NCBI GenBank assembly: GCA_013397865.1
Contig: VZTI01004543.1
Span: forward strand, 1-64,000
Source: Struthidea cinerea
Taxonomy: Eukaryota; Chordata; Aves; Passeriformes; Corcoracidae
Direction: 5' to 3'
Length of the DNA: 64,000 nt
The notes below the pieces were generated by a model that saw nothing but the letters and a program-made list of their open reading frames with translations, was not told the DNA's origin and ran no database searches. A program made the translations under genes and the position numbers. Positions 9,801 through 20,524 of this stretch are shown piece after piece. Positions within the stretch are counted from its first letter, which is position 1; the number at the start of each line of letters is the position of its first letter.

Positions 9801-11999
9801 GACACTTCCTCTAGTCAGTTTGAAGCTTTCAAGTAATCTGTGACAAGCAAATTCAGTGCTGCAGGGAACCTTCATCCACCAAAAGAGGCTCCACAATTAA
9901 GTATTCCCTGGGAGAAGAGTCAGATGGTGGAGATGAATCTTGCTCTTCATCCTTTGCATACAGCCACACATGCTGGTGACGCTTGTCACCAGCATGAAGA
10001 CACAGGATTCTTCTTCCTGTTGCTTTTAGTATTTCTACTTTAGTAAAGATGACATTACTTCTGTCCTTTCTGTTCAAAGTTCTCTAAGTGATTTGGAAAG
10101 TGATTTTTTTTTTTTTTTTTTTTTNNNNNNNNNNNNNNNNNNNNNNNNNNNNNNNNNNNNNNNNNNNNNNNNNNNNNNNNNNNNNNNNNNNNNNNNNNNN
10201 NNNNNNNNNNNNNNNNNNNNNNNNNNNNNNNNNNNNNNNNTTTTTTTTTTTTCAAGGATTGTATTGACAGAATAACTTTCCTCAAAAACATTTCTGAGAA
10301 TTCAGGTATTGAGAACTAGAAAGAAGGCTTCTTACTAGAAGGCTGACTGATGTTAAATACAACAGCCATGACCCTCTTATCTTAAGAAAGCTTTTTTTAA
10401 AAGGACTTAATTATTTTTAAGTATTAAACAAATGTAAATATAGCAGAATGACTGGAAGAGCTACTGATTTTACTACCAGTTCAGCAAAATACCAAAGCAG
10501 TGGGGAATTGCAGGGTAGAGCGCAAAATTATTCTTCCAAGGTCAATGGCCCTCAATAAAAAAGAACCCACTTAAAAAGTGACAGAATGAATGGAAAACAC
10601 TGAAAGATTGTGGTAGAGAGTTTTGAGAAGGTGGAATATAAATTCTGATCAAGTCGGTTTTTTCATCTCTAGGTATAATGCTGACAACCTGTTTTTCAGG
10701 GGAGGAGTTTTGCCATTATTAAAGAACGGCTATGGTGATTTTTTTTCTATTTTCACTGTATTATTTTAGGAAACGTCATCTGTGCAGGTTTATGTGAGGC
10801 AGGACATAGAAGCTGTGTTTGAATTTTTAGGACTATTTTTGTCACTCAGAACTCCTTACACCCCCTTAGCAACACTTCATCTCCTCTGCTACACCTCTCG
10901 CTCATCTAATCCCACAAAGAAAATGGTCTCAAGTCTTGCATGTTTTTTTCTTCATTTGCCTCTGCATTGACTTCATTATTTTAGCAGAGTTACCAGTACA
11001 GGCTGGATTCATTCTGAGACTGGCTGCTGCTGTTTTGTGAGTCACTTAGATAAAGCAGAGGCAGATAATTTGTTTCAAAGCCACTGTAACTCCTAGCTTG
11101 AGGGAGAAAAGTGCTTCAGTAGTCGGTAGCAGTGCAAGACTGAAGAACAAAGGGTTAGCTCTAATATCAGTTTTCTGAGACTTAAATGAGTCACTTAACC
11201 TTTTTATTCGTGTTGTGTGAGTACATCTGGGAGAGAGCGGATTTATTACTATTAATTGTCTCCAAAATATTATCTATACAGAACTCTGGCAGATGGAAGG
11301 CAGTGAAAAAAGGAAGCAAAACTGGCTCTAAACCACCTTTTTCTTTTTTTTTTTTTTTTCTTAAAGCTTTCCTTTAATATTGCCCCATCAACTTAGCTTG
11401 CAAGTAGGTAAATAAGATTTACCTCTGCCCTTTATTAATGAAAGGAGTTTCCCAAGTTGTTTGGTTCAAAATGTTCTTGATAATTCCTTTAAACTAAAAC
11501 TGCCATGGCTTAGTGTGAATGGTGGTAGTGGTCAGGTATACTTGAAGAGGTAACGGTATAAACAGTTGGTTTAGACCTGTGTAGCTACTATCCAGAAACT
11601 TATTGGAGAACGAGAATGGGGTCCATACATATAAAATGAACAATTGTCCTAGTTTTTACTTTATATTTACTCATGTGAGTGAAATTATTATTTCAGGCAT
11701 GATTCTTCCAGGATGTTTAGTGCTGAATATAAATGGAGACCTTGATAGGTATGTTTTGTGTGTGTGTGTGTGTATACTGTTCCACTGAACACTGCTCTGT
11801 TTGTTTTAGGACCCCTGACAGTGATTTCTGGAGTAAACTTTTTGAGAGAATTCTGAATGCAGATGGTAAGTCCACAGTACCTCTGCTGAGGGAGTTGAGA
11901 GAGGAAATCAGTGAAATGTTTGACAGCTCTTTCAAAGAACGACTTTTGTTGACCTTAGCTGCTGTGGGAGAAACTTTCCTCCTGGTGAACTTCCAGTGA
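642..11999 (+). CDS. BUB1B: BUB1B (BUBR1) mitotic checkpoint pseudokinase, 3' part, eight coding exons
   Basis: Partial gene entering from the left edge. Exons: 642-823, 2803-2949, 3107-3222, 3491-3652, 4358-4500, 7592-7763, 8125-8231, 11810-11999. All junctions are GT-AG and the joined frame is open for 405 codons, ending in TGA at 11997-11999. The product is the C-terminal part of BUBR1, the mitotic checkpoint complex subunit that inhibits APC/C-Cdc20 at kinetochores. Seen: a linker, then the C-terminal kinase-like domain with the beta3 lysine motif AIKV (codon across 3220-3222 and on), SQPVPWDFY, FHD-like IVHGDLRPE with HGD at 4460-4468, and DFS at 7644-7652 where active kinases have DFG. 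This is the known vertebrate BUBR1 pseudokinase signature. The N-terminal KEN boxes and GLEBS region are outside the window. Length and order match the human C-terminus closely. Identification is very secure; the 5' end is missing only because the window starts inside the gene. Confidence 0.96.
824..2802 (+). other. BUB1B intron, mostly unique AT-rich sequence
   Basis: 1979 nt intron with no recognised repeat. The only structured candidate in it is the box C/D-like segment at 1623-1693, listed separately. Confidence 0.8.
1623..1693 (+). ncRNA. Box C/D snoRNA-like candidate in BUB1B intron
   Basis: ATGATGA (box C, 1632-1638) is followed 46 nt later by CTGA (box D, 1685-1688). The flanks CTATT (just 5' of box C, with two extra T) and AATAG (directly 3' of box D) are complementary and could form the terminal stem. 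The size (about 70 nt) and sense intronic position suit a vertebrate snoRNA. I see no convincing C'/D' pair and cannot name an rRNA target, so chance is quite possible. Confidence 0.2.
2803..2949 (+). CDS. BUB1B: BUB1B exon: linker into pseudokinase
   Basis: Acceptor ttgttttcttag (AG 2801-2802), donor CTGG|GTAGGT. Reads GDDVAPFLWSPEQRKKLL through HMEVEKDVELG, corresponding to the family's segment ending in E-[IV]-EKE/D-[IV]-ELG. Both splice phases agree with the neighbouring exons. Confidence 0.92.
3107..3222 (+). CDS. BUB1B: BUB1B exon: N-lobe start, beta3 lysine
   Basis: Only 157 nt after the previous exon. Reads NETYCIKMEYWNNEEYKMFF and ends GFAIK at donor AAG|GTAACA. The terminal lysine is the VAIK-type beta3 lysine that vertebrate BUBR1 keeps although other catalytic residues have drifted. 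Confidence 0.94.
3491..3652 (+). CDS. BUB1B: BUB1B exon: pseudokinase N-lobe
   Basis: Acceptor ccttcttgtag, phase 0, 54 codons. Begins VYSQPVPWDFYITLELQKRL and contains SCYLYQDG and NCFTLR, all strongly conserved with mammalian BUBR1. Donor CAGG|GTCAGT. Confidence 0.96.
4358..4500 (+). CDS. BUB1B: BUB1B exon: helix E and catalytic-loop remnant
   Basis: Acceptor ctcttttcag. Reads DILRDRKFITKEILFLVV, then EKLHKAEIVHGDLRPEM. HGD at 4460-4468 occupies the HRD position. Ends two bases into an arginine codon at donor CAG|GTTTGT. Confidence 0.95.
5660..6250 (-). mobile_element. Possible degenerate LTR-like sequence
   Basis: On the minus strand there is ATAATAAAGG near 5905, and further along AAGTAAAGG followed by a T-rich stretch near 5735, then a CA-ending flank. 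This is the layout of an LTR R/U5 region. No target-site duplication or paired LTR was found, and no family can be named. Weak call. Confidence 0.2.
6347..6481 (-). pseudogene. Coding-like tract on the strand opposite BUB1B, unidentified
   Basis: Read on the minus strand, a ttgccacag acceptor-like sequence (ending at 6482) is followed by 44 sense codons that include IIRSVTSKRGYSILRDVQDN and PLQDVKKILELA, ending in TAG at 6347-6349. Composition and amphipathic pattern look protein-like, and the tract sits beside the possible LTR remnant. It could be a relic of an endogenous retroelement gene or of a processed gene. I do not recognise the family. Confidence 0.25.
7592..7763 (+). CDS. BUB1B: BUB1B exon: DFS motif (degenerate DFG)
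   Basis: Acceptor cattgctcag, donor CAG|GTTAGT. Contains ALKMVDFSHSLDLRV; the DFS at 7644-7652 replaces DFG. It ends LLAESSLPYQ, the equivalent of human ...NCSSPYQ. The segment between the split arginine and the DFS is divergent from mammals and slightly shorter. Confidence 0.95.
8125..8231 (+). CDS. BUB1B: BUB1B exon: C-lobe
   Basis: Acceptor tgtgattacag. Reads VDLVGIADIVHLMLFGDHI and on to WKICQNLS, the equivalent of VDLFGIADLAHLLLF in mammals. Ends two bases into a codon at donor CAGA|GTAAGT. Confidence 0.95.
9969..9996. repeat. Perfect 12-bp inverted repeat, 4-nt loop
   Basis: CATGCTGGTGAC, loop GCTT, GTCACCAGCATG. All 12 positions pair; the next outer pair (A/A) does not. It lies within a BUB1B intron. 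Confidence 0.9.
10104..10252. other. Assembly gap inside a poly-T tract
   Basis: T-run 10104-10124, then 116 N (10125-10240), then T-run 10241-10252. A homopolymer on both sides suggests the gap was caused by the poly-T (or a poly-A-tailed insertion on the minus strand). The true length is unknown. Confidence 0.95.
11757..11773. repeat. (TG)n microsatellite
   Basis: About 8 TG units, ending roughly 35 nt upstream of the final BUB1B splice acceptor, so length variation would change the region before the acceptor. Confidence 0.9.
11810..11999 (+). CDS. BUB1B: BUB1B terminal coding exon
   Basis: Acceptor ctgtttgttttag. The phase joins as E-TPDSDFWSKLFERILNAD, ending FLLVNFQ and TGA at 11997-11999, close to the mammalian C-terminus that also ends in FQ. 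A (TG)n run (11757-11773) sits about 35 nt upstream of the acceptor. Confidence 0.96.
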
Positions 12000-12350
12000 C
12001 TTCATAGAAGACAAACACGTTTTGTATTCTAGAGAAGAATTTGTTGTTGCTTTCTTATGTTTTCAAATGTAAACATTAGAGTGATTGGAGCCATTTCTGC
12101 AATACTTCACATGGGACTTGTTCAAGAATGTTTCTATTGCATGAGTGCATGGAAAACCTCCTAAGCCTCTACATGAACCTTTCTGAGCAGTTTGCGAGAG
12201 AAAATTGTTTGTCTTAACTGCTGCCTCCCCTTCTTGTACAGCTCCTTAAAAATTTAACACCTAACTTGTGCCACACTCTTTGAAATGTCTTTGTCCTGCA
12301 TTCAGTTGGTCTTTTAATTAGTGCTTAATCAATAAAGTTGTGTTTTGGTA
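12000..12350 (+). other. BUB1B: BUB1B 3' UTR with polyadenylation signal
   Basis: From the TGA, about 350 nt of non-coding sequence lead to AATAAA at 12331-12336, followed by a GT-rich downstream element (gttgtgttttggtag). This is the likely main cleavage region. No other AATAAA is seen between the stop and this point. Confidence 0.75.
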
Positions 12351-15300
12351 GCGAGTGTCACGTTTAACATTGCTATCAAATGGTTTCAAAAGACTTTATT
12401 TAGAATCCATGAAGGAGTGCTGCTGCATGACTGGGAATATTTTGTGGCTGCTGGATGCAAAAGCCCCTTATTTGGTGGCAGCTTTCATAACCACATGGGA
12501 TTTCCTGGACACTTGAATACAACTTGAATGATTCTACTTGGAATGTGCTCTCATAGAAAGTTGTCATAAGAAGAAGTAGATGAAGTCACAAGGGGAAAAG
12601 CTGTGCACATAAACCTTTTGTGCTTCTTAAAGCAAAAGTTTTGTTTACTTTTGCAAGGGCTGGAGTTCCTGACTGGATTTGAGCATCCCTGAAGTCTCAA
12701 TTTGCTCTAAGTGAAGCGTTGGCAGGCTTTTGTGGGAGGTTTTGTGGATAGCTATAGGTGTTAACCTTTTGTATACTGCATTATTGAAACCAATACAAAG
12801 GCTTCATTTTATTCAAGACAACAGAATTTACAGGATTCAAACCCAAGGTGGTACTATGTACTTGAAATGTATGGAAACTTCTCAGACTTGGGGTTTACTT
12901 CCTTGCAGCTTCTCCCACACATGAAAGAGAGTAGACAACTGCATCATTAGTAATTTCTTCTCCCTGAGAAGGCAGATTGGCTCTGTTTTTTCATTTGGTT
13001 AAATTCTCCAGCCATGGTTCTGCTTGGTTCTCCCCTTTTGTGTTGTCTACAGATTTTGTGGTGGAACTTAGTTTTGTCTTTTCCACATTGCTTCAAGCCA
13101 CCTTCTTTCCTGCTTTTTTTCTGCATATTCCATGACTATTCCTCTTACTTCGTCTTTTTGCTCTCACAGATTTGTAGTGCCTTTTTTTACACATCCTCTG
13201 AGAGGGTTATATGTTCTTCTAACTCAGGAATAGGACCTAAATGGTAGACCAGCTTTAATATTGAATGTAAATTGCTGCGGAAGAATTTATTTTGGTCCAT
13301 TAATGCCTTAAATAATACTTCTTGTAGTACATTGATTAGTCATCTGTTGAGCTAGCAGATAAACAGTGATCTGTCTCTAACCAGAGTTTAGAGTCAAGAT
13401 CACTGATAGAGCACCCAGGAGTCCAATGCATAGCTCACTTCTAGCTCTAAAAAGATGGCATGTTTGTTTTTTACTTCAGCTGAAATTTGTTTGCTTTTGC
13501 TGATTCTCTAACTGCCTTTTAGACAAAACCTGGGGAATCTCACTTGCTGTCCTCTCACTTGCAACTTTTTCAGTTGATATCCTGCAGCACTGAGCTGAAT
13601 ACCAGGTAGATTAGGAAGAGAAGGCTCCTAACAAAGCATCGGTCATCCCAAGGACTTCTCAGACAAGACGTGTTTGTAGTCAGTACAGAACAACTTCACT
13701 GTGTCTAATTCACTGTACCAGTTTGGACAAATTTGGAGGAAAATATCCTCTGATAGAAAGCAGGTTACAATAACCCCTCTCCCCACCAGGTTCAGGAAAA
13801 AAGAAATTTTCCTCCAAGGAAAGTGAAAGAGATAAAAACTATTTATTTACCAAACACACAGGAAAAGGATAATAATGCTAAATAATGAAATCTCTTGCTA
13901 TGGAGAGAAACCTGGGAAGATTTCAGAGTCCTTCTGTAGGTATGGTCTCTCTCTTCCTCCTCCTTGGAGCTGGGACGGGGTGGGCCCCCACCTCAGTGGA
14001 AAAAAGTCCCAATGTGTTCTGATGTTGAAACAGTCCAGGAAAAGAAAAGGAAAATCTGAATGTCCAGGAAAAAACAAAGTTCAACTCTCCAGAGGAAAAA
14101 AAAAAAAGAAAGTTGGAAAAAAAAAGGGTGCTTCTCTGCTCCTCTCACCACACTGGGCAAACCCAGAGCAGAGCCCTCTGCTATCTGTGTCCTTGAAGTT
14201 TTTTTCTTCTCTCTCTCTGCTCAGGCTCAGTTTAAAGGCATAAAGTTAATTTCTGGGCAATAGAGCAGTGATATGGGATACACATCATAAAGTCACCCCA
14301 GGACATTCACACAGAAAGCTTTTGAGAACAGGCTGAACACAGAGATAAGAGCTCTCAGCAGAAGTTCAGTAAAGGAAATCTGTTCTTCAGTTCTTTAAAA
14401 TATGTAAGTGAACCCACTTGTCTTTACTTAAATGAGGTATAAATCAAAGCTGCCATACTCCACTATTACTTATTTGTTGACTTGGCCTCTGTTTTCTTTC
14501 TGAGCAAAATGTGCTAATCCTTCTCCATCTAATACCACTGCCCTTTATCGGTTACTCTTCATGTTTGTCCCAGACAGCACACAACTGCCGCCCAGTACTG
14601 TAAAATAAGAAGCAATTACACATTTCTCTGCAATAAACACAAATAATTATGGAGAAATGAAGAGGAGTGAGCAGGTATAACAAGAATGAGTAGTCCTCTC
14701 TTCTGATGTTTGTTCCCACTTCTGCTTGGATGGAACTCTGCCTCTCTGTTGCATGGGTTAGTCTCTGCCTCCCCTATCCCATGAGCTGATTGCACCAACA
14801 TGTAACAGGAGGTCAGGGAGCTCTTTGGACATCAACACACAGATGCTCTGTGACCTTGCAGGCTGGGATTGTCATAGACTTGTCATGAAGCAGGAGACAC
14901 ACCAGCCTTGCTCACAGGATATTTGGAGATGAAAATTGTCTTAACATTTTCTGAGGGAAAAAAGGCTTCTATAAATCCTAAGATGACATAATGTTCCACA
15001 CCAGGTAGAGGGTAGAATGAAATTGTGTGACAGCCAGATGTAGAAGTCCTAGTGAGGTCATCACTAAAGTTATGGAATCTGGGCTACGGCAAATTTCAAT
15101 GCCTATTATATAAATAAAAGTGCACAAAGGAAAATAGAAATGTGATGGATCGTGGTTGTACCAGGTTGCTTGAGAACAAAACTTGACCAGAGATACAAGA
15201 AGATACCTGCGGGCTTCAGCTGCTTTGATTCAGAAACTGAAAGAATCAAGTTGTTAATGTCCACTGTGTTAAGTGGAAAGGGATCTAGAAATATTTGCAA

Positions 15301-15929
15301 GAAATCACTGAGCACCCAAAAATGCTAAAGGTAAAAAATGGAGGCTGATCGAATGTGCTTGAGCTGTGGGTGGGGCCTGCAGGTGTGAGCCATTTTCTTC
15401 TCCTTAAGCTCCAGAAGCTGTAGCTGGAGTTGACTCCTCTGTTTCTAAGGGCTCATGGAGATCATTGCCTACATCTGTGAAATACAGGTGGTCCAGGTTA
15501 CCTCCTTAGTGGCTGTGGAGTGACCAATGATGTTACACAACCTAATTGCTTTTTAAGGTACACCTGCAGGCAGTTACAAGCTGTGAGCTCTGAAACTCAC
15601 CTTACCTGCTCACTTAACATCTGAAGAGATCATTTTAAGGAAGCTTAAGGAAAGGTGAGGAGTATTCTTCTGCTGGTCTTCAAAGGTATGTGATTTGTAG
15701 ATTTAAAATCCTAACTCTGAGATAATTGGGAAATGTCCTAGAATTTATCAGATAAGTGCACTCAGAATATATGTATCTGAGACTTTTCCAGCCTGGGGTC
15801 TGTGTTCAATAGAAAGATTAGGAAAACCTCAGAAGAGAAGGATGCACCTGATAACTGGTACATTATCAGAGGCATAAGCTTGAGCTTGTGCTAGCAGATA
15901 AAATGATTTCACAGAGTAAACTAGGAATT

Positions 15930-16294
15930 TTTTATTTCCAGAGTGAACTAGAAGGGGCAAGCAATTCAGGAGAGCTATGAAGATGTTGTGAGGTTATGCA
16001 GGGACAAAATTAAAAGGGCTAAAGCCCAACTAAAGCTTAATATGGGTGCTGCTGTGAAAGACAGTATAAAAATGCTTCTATAAATAAGCAACAAAAAGGG
16101 CTGAGAAGAATCTCAGAAGAATCCTTTATGGGACTTGGGGGCACTCCTCAGTAAGAGGTGGTTGAGTCAGTGTCCCTGGCAGGATTTAAATAATATATAG
16201 AGGTGGCACTTGGGGACCTGGTTTAGTGGTGAACTTGGAAGTGCTGGGTGGGTTCTTGGAGAACTTTTCCAACCTTAATGATTCTATTATTTCA
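15930..16294 (+). mobile_element. CR1 LINE fragment with internal deletion
   Basis: 15960-16115 resembles CR1 ORF2 (...gttgtgaggttatgcaggg, aaaattaaaagggctaaagc, ttctataaat). From about 16140 the sequence jumps to the CR1 3' end (cacttggggacctggtttag to cttttccaaccttaatgatt). The middle of ORF2 is missing and the copy is old and 5'-truncated. Confidence 0.75.
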
Positions 16295-17497
16295 AGAAGA
16301 CAAATCACCCCTCCTGCATGAGCATCAGCAAATAATTCTGCATCTTTCCTCTATTCTGCTGCTGATTTCCCAAATAATATTCCAAAACGCCTTTGGGCTA
16401 AAGTGCAGCTCCTGAGGTGCAGCGCTCCCAGCTGTGCCCCGGTGATTTCCCCAAGGATGCCTCGATGTACAAAAGCTGAGTTCTTATTCGAAGTGAGGTA
16501 TTTGCCTGTGGGCTGGGGAATTGGTGATTGGAGTCTCTCCTTTAGCCTTGGGCTGCGGGCACTGCAGTCACATGGATTGTGCCTGTGCTTATACAGATCG
16601 CCCTTGAAGTTTGACAAAGGAATGCTAAACTCCTTTGACAGTTTCATTCTTTTGGTTCTTACTATTTCACACTCATCTCCCCTCTGCTCGGTTAATCCAG
16701 CAGAAGCTTGATGCTGTTTGGAAGCTTAGAAATATGAAGGTTTCATTTCCATAATAGTTTAAATTATTAAACAACATATGAATACTGAGGTCATTCAGTA
16801 AAGACTAAGAAAGAGTGTTGTTCCTTTTGTTGGTTCTAGAAATGTTTGTTCCCTATTTCCCTTTCATAATAACTATAATCCAAAGCTATTTAATTATTGA
16901 CCTCGTGGTTCCAGCTGGTATGGAAATATGATTTACAAACCAGGAGCAGCAGCTGGGTGACACAATGCTGACAAAAGACAAATAAATGTTAGTATTCAGT
17001 TTCTAGGCCTGAGCTGATGTTTGTTTTCCCAGTGCTTTGGATTCTCTTGAGTTTTCAGTATCTCAAGTTGTGTAGTTCCTTGAAGCTAAACTAGTCATGT
17101 ACTTTGTAGTGTAATACTTTATATTATCATTCACTCAGGAATCATTTTGTCGGGAAAAAAATGTCGGAATATTGCAGAACTCAGTGGTGGATATGACTTA
17201 TTGGTATGCTTCCTTGATATCCAGTAAAGGCACTGGACTGTTCTGTCACATCTGCATCTGCTCCTAAAGAGCCAACTTGGATTAGTACTTTACCTGTATG
17301 TGAACTGAACTGGCTGCAGCTTGTCCTGTTCTTAAACCACCCTCTTATTCCAAATGCATTCTAAAATTATTCTTTTTGTTCCTTTCTAAGTTTTTAATCT
17401 TCCCTTTTCTCTCCTCTGTGTTTTGCAATTTTTACATTCTGTGAGAGTTGTGTTGATGTGCAATGGCACCCTGCATAGCCAAGGCCAAACCAAAAGT

Positions 17498-17552
17498 CCC
17501 AGGATCCTTGTGGGTCCCTTCCAGCTCAGGCTGTACTGTGATTCCATGAGTT
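17498..17552 (+). mobile_element. CR1 3'-end fragment
   Basis: aggatccttgtgggtccctt ccagctcagg followed by ctgtgattccatgag resembles the terminal part of avian CR1. Short and diverged; upstream sequence to about 17445 may belong to it. Confidence 0.5.
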
Positions 17553-19594
17553 ATTACTGAGTGATTATAAGCAGTATGAAGCAGGGTTTCTGTCCCCTCG
17601 CTTTTTGTGATGTGTCTGTCCTTCCAGAAGTGGTTGTATCTCAGTAATGCTGTGGAGATTTTCAGGATAGAAGTTACTCTACGAACATGAGTATTATTTA
17701 ACTTCAAACCCAGTGAGGAGCTGGAAGGATAAATCTAGCGCTAATGAATGAAGTCCGAAAACTGACAGCATTCAGTAATTTCACGGGCTTGGGATATTTT
17801 CTGAGACTTGTTGACAGAAACATCAAGAATGAAGCTGCTGCCTTTGCCTCCACCCACCCCAGCAAAGAGTGGGGGAAGAGAAGCAGCTCTCAAAAATAGC
17901 TCGGTTCCTGTTGTATTTGTAAGTTCGGTGCTTTTTGTGTCAATGACATCACCCTCTTCTCCATGGCAACCCCCTACAATGTCAAAACTGCAGGGCACTA
18001 TCAGAGGAACTCAAACCAGCAGATGAACAGGTTGAATCAAGATGATTTAACTGCAAAATAGTGCAGGGGCAACAGAAGGAGCTGGGAAACAAACAAAAGG
18101 GGCTACTGGCAGCTCTGTTACTCTGGAAAACCAGCCTCTCTAGTGGCTGGTTCCCCAAACTCTGTGCTCTTTTTCCAGGTCCTTGTCAGGAGGAGGTAGG
18201 TGGAAGGCAGGCATCTTATTCCCGATCTCCAGTGTGTCTGGAGAACAGAACTACAGGTGACTAAGCAGGAGGAGCACTGACTCATTCCTGAGTTATTTCT
18301 CACTCTGCTTCTCTTCCCCCTCCCATCTATTCTGTTTGTTTTTTTAGCTTTCACCCAACAGCTCAGATTTTTCCCCAGGCCCTGATGAGGAAGAATTAGC
18401 AGCAGGCTTTCTTGTTACCTAATGTTCACAAAAATGTGCTTGTGGTTATCCAGGTGAGGAAATAGAAGCCAGCTCCAAGAGCAAGAAAAATGAATTGGCT
18501 CTTGGATACAACACCTTTATCTGGGGGAAAAAGAAAAGTGTTTCTCTTTTCTGAATGTTGTGTAGGAAGTACTAAAATAACTGATGTGCCCGGAAGCTGT
18601 AAATAACTGGCTTTTTTACCAGGATACCTATGGAAAATAGCTAACTGCCTCCCTGGCAGCCCTGCTGGTGTTGATTTCTAAACCGACTGCAGTGGGGAGA
18701 AACCATGGCCCTCTCTGTCTTGATTACAGCATTGGATTCTGCTGGGTTGCATTTGGGACTCAAAGATCAGGAACATAATGGTTACAGCTGCAGAGTTTCA
18801 GCCAGTATGAGCTGTTTCAATCAGCTTAATAAATCTGTCCTCATTTACATCCCTATGAAGTCTGAAGCCTTAAGACAGTTTACCTTCCTTCTCAGGGTGC
18901 CAGAACAGTTGCTGAAACCTAGCCTGCAGAAGTGTCAACTTTGTATTAGATTTCGCATTTTTTTGAGATTGCATGACATGGACCCAGGCAAGTTATGCAA
19001 GACCAGCACAGTGCCCAGAATCCACATCCATGAAGGGACATAGCAATGCTCCCCACATGGAGAAGGAAGTCTGTGATGGAATAACACTATATTTGCCACT
19101 CATGGCCTGCAGTTTACAGGGCATGACCACCTTTAATCACAGATTTTGGAAGTGTGAGGCTCTGTTATGTCTGTAGCTCTCTCCCCACCCGTGTGATGCT
19201 AAGCCTGTGATTTCTAGGCTTGGTTGAGGGGAAAATGCATGGAGTCTCTACACACCAGAATCTTGATTAGTATCTTGCTCTTGCCTTTTGTGCAAAATGC
19301 CACTCGAGGCACTGTGCCATCCTCTTTGCTGAGCTCACAGCATCAGCCCACGATAAAAAAAGGTCCCAGAAAACATTGACTCACTGCATCCCAGCATCCT
19401 GACAGGGTTATGTGTCTGCAATGAGATCTCCTCAGCTGTAACTGCGAGGTTTCGATGGAATTGATGGTTGTGAGGCTGTTTTACCTTCCCTGAGTTGTGC
19501 TACAACCTGTACTGCCTGCCAGGAACAGGGGTGGGAGCACTGGGATCACTGCCCAGCACCTGGCACGGGGCAGTGCTGCTGAGGAAGCAGCTGG

Positions 19595-19617
19595 AGCCGG
19601 GGGCCGGGGGGGGGGGG
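19595..19617 (+). other. G-rich tract, potential quadruplex
   Basis: GCC followed by five G, CC, then about thirteen G. Enough guanine runs for a G-quadruplex, with no flanking gene feature. Confidence 0.5.
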
Positions 19618-20524
19618 TTTGCATGTGCATGAGGAGTTTTCTGCAGAAGCTTTAAGACTAAATTGCTGAGAATTTTTGCCTGAAGCAAGGGATGTTTCCC
19701 GTGTTTAAGACAAGCAGCAACCTGCAGTCAGAAGGAAGAAGGGACTGAATTCACTCCAAAAGTATTTCTCCAGGATCTTTTTTCAAGGTAAGCCTGCTTT
19801 TTGTGGGAGATAGATGGGGCAACAGGGTTCAGCATTCTGAATACTAGAACTGAGATGACTTCTGCATTTTTGTTACCTTCCCAAGCTGTAGAAGTCAGAT
19901 AAATGTATTATGTCTCTGGTACCCCCTTTTTAGGCTGAAAAATCAGCTAATAAGAGCTAATTTTCTGAGGTCTGAAGCTATAAAAATGGGTGAGGGAGAA
20001 TGTTTTTAACACTACCTTGTGCCTGCCTGTGTTCCAGTGGTGAATAAATGCCACAGACTGTACCTCTAAAACATATATTTAAGTAGCAAAATGATGGGTG
20101 TTGAAAGAGCAGCAGGTGAATGAAAGTGAAGTTTAGTTAATAGACATCAGCTTATTGTTTATTGATTTCTTGGTTTTCAACATTGCTAGATTATTTGTTG
20201 TTTTCAAGGAGGCAAAATGAAGATGGTTCCTGCCTTGGAAACTTGGACTGAAAGGTTTTTAATTGGCATGGTTTGAAGAAATGCTGTTAAAGCCAAGAGC
20301 AAGGAGATAAGATTTTTTTTTTTTTTTTAAATTTGAATGACACCTGAACAACCAGTTTATTGCTGTTGAAAACTATTGGTTGAGAGGCCAGAAAGTAATT
20401 GAGAGTTTGTCCTAGCTGCAGGAAAAACCTATTTACGGTAGGAAAAAATACCTTGCGAGTACAGAAATGGCTCTGAAAAAAACTGGTAACACCTAAAAAA
20501 TGTTTGGTCATCAGCATCCCTTCC

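Larger units (their letters stand above)
8232..11809 (+). other. BUB1B intron with assembly gap
   Basis: 3578 nt intron, the largest seen in this gene here. It includes T-rich tracts, a perfect 12-bp hairpin (9969-9996), the N-gap in poly-T (10125-10240) and a (TG)n run just before the next exon. No exon or repeat family was recognised. Confidence 0.8.
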
